Assembly: GCA_963855995.1 (NCBI GenBank)
Contig: OY979729.1
Location: 8,512,115 to 8,576,114 of the forward strand
DNA: 64,000 bases
Source: Muricea muricata
Lineage: Eukaryota > Cnidaria > Anthozoa > Malacalcyonacea > Plexauridae
Direction: 5' to 3'
The notes under the pieces were generated by a model, which saw only the letters and a program-made list of their open reading frames with translations, did not search any database and had not been told where the DNA came from. The position numbers and the translations under genes were made by a program. This document shows positions 58,895 to 64,000 of this stretch, one piece after another; positions within the stretch are counted from its first letter, which is position 1; every line of letters begins with the position of its first letter.

Positions 58895-59852
58895 CTGGTC
58901 TGTGGCAAATGTTTAGAACTTTTGTGCTTCGCTGTGATTGGTCAATTTTACGAATTCTGAAATCCACAAAGAAACATGAACGACAAAGTGAACGTGTAAC
59001 ACTTGCATCTATTTATAACAATATTTTTCGACTCTACCTTATCGGGGGAAAAGATCTTCAAAGTTACACCCATATCGATTTAAGCGAAATACGTACGTTA
59101 TTTAATGCATAAAATGTCGGTATTGAAGCAGCAATTTGTAATTCTTCGTGGCGCCACTGACATCAGTTGGCAACATGAAGTTGTGTATTACACTACTTTT
59201 TTCATCCTAGACGTCGTTTTTATGTCTGAATTTCTATCCTATTCGGTGGATACCTTTTTGAAGACTATTGACTGTTAACTATATGGACTACAGTGGCTGG
59301 AGTTGAACAGGGTTGGTAGGTTCTGTGCATGCTTGCAGCCAAATAGCTATGCAAAAAGAGGCCAAAATCCACCAAAAGAGGCCAAACTATAATTTTTCTA
59401 ACGCGGCCAAATAAATGCTAAAAAGCTCAAATTTATCGCAAACTCATTCCTAATAGTTTTGGGTATTGACACTGTTCAGCTTTTATTTTACAAGTGTAGT
59501 GTACTGCGTAGCACAACTAATTTATTCCATGAATGCTAAATAATCCTCATATACTAAAAGTCCTCATGAATACTAAATGCCTTTAATATCACAATTAGTA
59601 TACCTACATTATTATGTCGATTAAACATATATAATCAAGCTAAGATCGAAACATTTTCCAAGCATTACTTTAAAATAGAAAGAGGCCAAAAAGCAGCCAA
59701 AAAGCCAAATTTTTTTTTTTGAGGCCAAGCAAGAAAAAAAGAAGCCAAAATCGAGTTGTTTGGCCTCTAATAGGCCTAACTACCAACCCTGGAGTTGAAC
59801 AAAATAGGTACAGAACGGATAATGGGTGTATTAAACATTTGCCACAGACCGG
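58895..59852. mobile_element. inverted-repeat element hosting a nested hAT-like insertion
   Basis: GGTCTGTGGCAAATGTTTA (58897-58915) and its exact inverse (59832-59850) bound the element. ACTTT flanks it (58890-58894 and 59853-59857), a possible 5-bp duplication. The insert at 59308-59791 accounts for half its length. Confidence 0.7.
59308..59791. mobile_element. hAT-like MITE, 8-bp duplication GAGTTGAA
   Basis: Ends CAGGGTTGGTAG and CTACCAACCCTG are perfect inverses; GAGTTGAA lies on both sides (59300-59307 and 59792-59799). The inside is rich in AGGCCAAA words and has no coding capacity. Confidence 0.88.
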
Positions 59853-60684
59853 ACTTTATGCTTCACGTGCTCTCTAAATCGGGTTGTCATATATTTGTAT
59901 TGTGAGTGGCCTGGCCCAGTAGGGAACTAATGAACGCCTTTTTACCTCTCCCGAGCTGCCTAGGCAGTGCGTTTTCTTAACGGCAGGCGGAGTGAACGCC
60001 TTAGCAGAAGTCTTGTTCAAAGTGAAATATCAAGTGTAGAAATAAGCAAGTTAATGACATTGTATCTTTACGCTGAGACTATATGTTGCCGGTTAGTGTT
60101 GGTTTTTAGCTTTGTTATTGCTCAGACATCCCTCAGTGGGGTACAGAGTTGCAAAAAGTTCTCCAAAAAATTTTCAAAGCTTGCAAACCTTGCTAAAAAT
60201 GTTGTATAAGTTGGGCTTTTGAAATTGAAGATGAAAATAAATTGATATTTAAATCCCCAGAAAGTAGGCTATCTGTTAAAGGTAGTATCTATTAAATATT
60301 TTTTGCAGTGCTCGCTAAATTCAAGTTTGTTTGAAAAGCAGTATAATAAGCTCGAAATTGTTTACCAGCGAACAAAACACCTCGGAGTGTGTGTAAAAAA
60401 CGCTGCTTTTCAACACACTTTTTGTTGTTTTATACCCAGGTAATAAACGCTTTCTCGTTTATTATATGTTTGTAGCTAATGTTACATATTTATGTTCTGC
60501 AAAATTTCTTTAAAAATCGATTGTTATGATAGTCTGTGAACATGAATATATGTATTCCCTCTCCTCAATTATCGAGGTTGCCACGCTGTTTACAAAAATA
60601 GAAAGTCCTGAATTATACTTAAAGTGAAGTTATAAGGTTCCAAAGTAAAGCATATGTAGCATGAGTAACGTCAATTACAACTAC

Positions 60685-61129
60685 GGGGGGGGGGGGGTGA
60701 ATAGGGTTACTAAAATCCGCAAATCCGCTGAAAATGTATGAAAAATCCGCTGATCCGTAAACATTTTTTGCAAAAATCCGAATCAAGGGGAGCCAAAAGG
60801 CCAGTTGAACGCTCACTCGTACTTCATGTTACCGGGGTATAATGTTAAAAGCCATAAGTATCCCAGAGAATATCTTAGGCCATATAGGGCATATAGCGAA
60901 ATACAATGAAGACAGCGAAAACGGCATCGAATTTTTTATTGCTTTCATGGGCCTCACAGTCCGAAGCAAGCAACAAAAAAATCCTCAATCCGAACAAAAA
61001 TATTGGATAAATACGCAATCCGACGCATTTTTTGGATCCGCTAATCCGTAAAAAAATTCCGCCATATCCGATTCCGAATCGCTTTTTTTCAGAAAATCCG
61101 ATGATCCGAAACCCTATCCCCCCCCCCCC
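60685..61129. mobile_element. ATCCG-rich inverted element with poly-G/poly-C ends
   Basis: G13 then TGAATAGGGTT at the left, AACCCTAT then C12 at the right. The inside has about two dozen ATCCG or ATCCGC words, such as AAATCCGCAAATCCGCTG. Confidence 0.6.
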
Positions 61130-62121
61130 TTCCACTAAGTGACTACGCAATCGCGTCAAAGTTTTCACTCGAAACGTCGAATTTTGTTCCGCCAGTGAAT
61201 TAAGAACCTATATTGGCTATAATTGTCGTGTACTTTGGACAGCACTATCTACATTGACAACGTTGAGTGTAAAAGTAGACTGATTGTAAAATTCAATCAC
61301 GGAAAATATCACGAATGGCCGTTTCTGAAAAATATTAGCTCCTTAGAGAATCAAATTTCCGCGTTTCGCATCCTGTTTCAGTAAACTTTCGACCTTAACA
61401 GTTTTAAAATGCAGGAATACCGTAGATATTGCCATGGACAGGCGAAAATTGAAGCCGGATCGCAGGCGCTGGTTGTTCCCACAGAGTTGAAAAGGAGCAT
61501 GATAATTTGTGGGGGGTTTTTCGGAAATGGACAAAGTTGACAACAAGTCCTCTTTTATGCAGCTAAAAAGTATTTAATACGCAAATGCAGAAAAGTAGTG
61601 TTTTCTGTAGCATTTTTTGATGAGTGAGAACGATCAATATGGCCGACGTCTATTGTTATGATGGGATACCGCTGAGATTTTTGGCTTCACTTTTGATATA
61701 CAGATGCGCTATCTAGTGTTTATGAGATATCTATGATGAATACCCACTTGAACTGAATATCATGATTCGACTTGTAAGGTATGATCCCCCCCCCCCAGTT
61801 AGACCCTGTCATAGATTAAGGATACATAGACGTGCAACTCGGGATAAGCTGATTTCTGGCAAGTACACATGAAGTTGCCCTGTATATTTCAAGCCGCAAC
61901 AAATGAAGTTATGTTTTTGTCCTGGTCGCCTATAAAGCGGCAAAAACCATTCATGAATGAAATAATCCTGAAATAATTACTTGTTAGCACTTGATGAGAA
62001 AAATATCAACAAGAAAGACTTTATTATGCTGAGTAAAAAGTTGCATCTCACAAATCAACTTTTACTGGGGTTTTTTTGTTATTTTTCTTCTCTATTTGTT
62101 GTCTCTATCAACTACACAATA

Positions 62122-62576
62122 GCCGTTTTCACACTAGTTGACGAACAAGTCGTCTAGACGAACAAGTCGTCTAGACGAACAAATCGTTTCAGACGGACAA
62201 ATCGTCTGACGTGAAAGCGGGACGGACAAATTTTCACACGACTAAGTCGTCTGAATTTGTCCGACTATTTGTCCGTCGGTCAAGACGACTTTTAAGAGAC
62301 GATTTGTTCGTCTGGATGAACAAGTCCTCAAAAATCGTCTTGAATTCATGTGAGTCGAACAAATCACGGACAAATTAAAATGTCGCTGCCGGAAGAGTCG
62401 TGGAACTAGCTCTAACAAAACAAAGTAACAACAATGGCGTCCAACGAGACAAGAACAAAGACAGCACACAGATATACTTTCTTTGCTACCTATTCTCCGA
62501 ATTCAAATTACACGGACAAAGTAATAGACGATTTGTTCGTCTAGACGACTTGTTCGTCAACTAGTGTGAAAAGGGC
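62122..62576. mobile_element. MITE built from GACGAACAAGTCGTCTA units, TA target
   Basis: GCCGTTTTCACACTAGTTGA and the inverse TCAACTAGTGTGAAAAGGGC bound 455 bp; TA on both sides. The arms repeat GACGAACAAGTCGTCTA two or three times, and each unit is itself partly palindromic. Confidence 0.8.
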
Positions 62577-63232
62577 TACTGATTCACAATGATTACCTTC
62601 GTGCTTACTGTGACAACAGCTTGTATAGTGATAGAGTAGCTACCTACCTCTTGGAGAAATGCATTTTTAAAATACTTCCAGTTTCTAGTATTTAAGGTAC
62701 TCTCTGTTCACAAAAAATACTAGTCAATCTCTTCGAAGGAGGGGGGGGAGGGCTTAGAATATGTCGCTAACCAAAGTGGGGACCTGAAATTTTAAATTGA
62801 CCTAATTCCTCTTAAAATCTCGCATGTATACTTGCCAGAAATGAGCGTGCGTATCACGTACCCAAGCCACCACGTAAGATAAGAAAACCACCAGTGGCAC
62901 ATCCATGTATCATTAATCTATGACCTTGCTATATGCAACCAAAGTACCGTGTTTTGTGGGATGTCATTAGTTCTGCCTGAGTAGTCACGCAACAATGAAT
63001 TGAAATGCGCTACGTTTCGCTACGATAAGGCAGAAGTGGTAAATCGATTTCGTTTTCCTAATATGGCATTGTTATTCTTTCTTTTTTCTTTCGGAACTGT
63101 TGCTATCGTAATACTTTATTCCTTATCAAATATTTACAGTAATAATATTGTTTTTAATTTTGATTGTTCTTATGTACTTTTCTAGTTTCGGCAATATGGA
63201 CAGACGTTTTTGGGCAGCTGCATGAATTCGGG

Positions 63233-63410
63233 TTGGGATAAAACGCGGAACCGGAATGACGGAATGGCGGAACGCAACGAAAAGGCGGAACGGAATGGGG
63301 ATAAAACGCGGAACGGAAAGGCGGAACGGAATGGGGATAAAACGCGGAACGGAAAGGCGGAACGGAATGAGGATAAAACGCGGAACGGAACCAAATGGGG
63401 ATAAAACGCG
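63233..63410. repeat. 36-bp minisatellite
   Basis: Units of GGGGATAAAACGCGGAACGG then AAAGGCGGAACGGAAT, three near-perfect copies plus decayed ones on both sides. Confidence 0.9.
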
Positions 63411-63644
63411 GGATGAGGGATAAAATTAATGCAGAACAATATAAACTTTTGCGTCATTCTTCTTGGTATAACTAAACGTGCACAAACAAAAGGCAATTAA
63501 CTCACATTTACTTGGCAGATCAATTTTTATAATGCTATGTTGATTTTGTATCGATATGTTCGGTAAAGGTAGTTGCGCTTATGCACAGCAATTTGTTGAG
63601 ATGATTTTGCTCGACCATGGCAGCGCCTCGCGAATCACAAGGAA

Positions 63645-63767
63645 ATGTTTACTTTCACGCAACCAGTGCAACCTTACTTCATTCCACAAATGGCATCCGT
63701 ACCACACGGTCTTTTGCCGCATTTGAAAGCAGAACATATGCACTTTCTACGACAATTTGGTTTACAG
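63645..63767 (+). CDS. weak candidate first exon of a gene running off the window
   Basis: ATG at 63645 opens 41 codons (MFTFTQPVQPYFIPQ, MASVPHGLLPHLK, FLRQFGLQ) ending at CAG|GTCTGA. The residue mix looks protein-like and the end coincides with a possible donor, but the donor is weak, no family was recognised, and an overlapping frame starting at 63617 is also open. It may be chance. Confidence 0.25.
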
Positions 63768-64000
63768 GTCTGAAACGTGGTATAAAATCTCTCAAGATTA
63801 TTCTTTATTAGGCACGTTGTTAAGAAAGTTGTACAGAAAAGTTAGATTAGAAAGCGAGGTAGAGAGAATACTCTTGTAAATGTTGGTACGTTTAACAGTC
63901 AAAACGTTTCCTGTACGTAATATAGTGTAACACTGAAAATTTGCATTCTTTCCCCTCATATAAATTTATGACATTTAATTAAAGGCACCTGGTAGCACGT

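Larger units (their letters stand above)
57734..63644. other. 3' flank of DHX36: repeats, no recognised gene
   Basis: No reading frame here resembles a known protein. AATAAA first appears at 58759-58764, far from the DHX36 stop. The identified repeats are listed separately; the stretches 61170-62110 and 62590-63220 show no feature I could support. Confidence 0.5.

Noticed and set aside
58885..59112. A 75-codon frame downstream of DHX36
   Set aside because: It starts within the inverted end of the 58895-59852 element and is not conserved in any way I can see.

Overview
This is a window from an animal (metazoan) nuclear genome. It is AT-rich, its genes are split by canonical GT-AG introns, and five conserved eukaryotic proteins can be rebuilt from it. 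Gene structure plus an extreme density of short inverted-repeat elements and CR1/Jockey-like LINE debris fits a marine invertebrate, perhaps a cnidarian; species identity is an inference and was not searched.

Layout, left to right. (1) 1411-4525 (+): a two-exon SLC22-type organic ion transporter. (2) 5520-7962 (-): SMIM14, a small membrane protein in four exons, convergent with the transporter. (3) About 8790-10960 (+): a degenerate LINE interrupted by an 841-bp inverted-repeat element. (4) 11381-14978 (-): OGFOD2, a 2-oxoglutarate/Fe(II) dioxygenase-domain protein in seven exons. (5) 15192-22681 (+): UBE2L3 (UbcH7-type ubiquitin-conjugating enzyme), five exons, head-to-head with OGFOD2 over only 213 bp. 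(6) 24930-57733 (+): DHX36/RHAU, the DEAH-box G-quadruplex helicase, rebuilt in 29 exons over about 33 kb with the phase consistent at every junction (964 codons). (7) 57734-64000: mostly repeats, with one weak candidate first exon near 63645.

The five genes do not form a pathway; they look like ordinary housekeeping loci that happen to be neighbours. The unusual content is in the introns and spacers, which hold dozens of MITE-like elements, several with readable target-site duplications (hAT-like 8 bp, piggyBac-like TTAA, TA, TTA, and a 9-bp Mutator-like case). The most striking is a 674-bp element inserted exactly at a DHX36 5' splice site, whose 9-bp duplication includes the splice donor, so an identical donor lies at both ends of the element. 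A 66-copy TTTG array, long poly-G/poly-C runs and near-perfect hairpins also lie in DHX36 introns.

Exon boundaries come from hand translation, splice consensus and recalled family conservation, not from alignment software or transcript data. I saw no convincing CRISPR array, rRNA or intact tRNA gene, and no evidence for an entirely new system.
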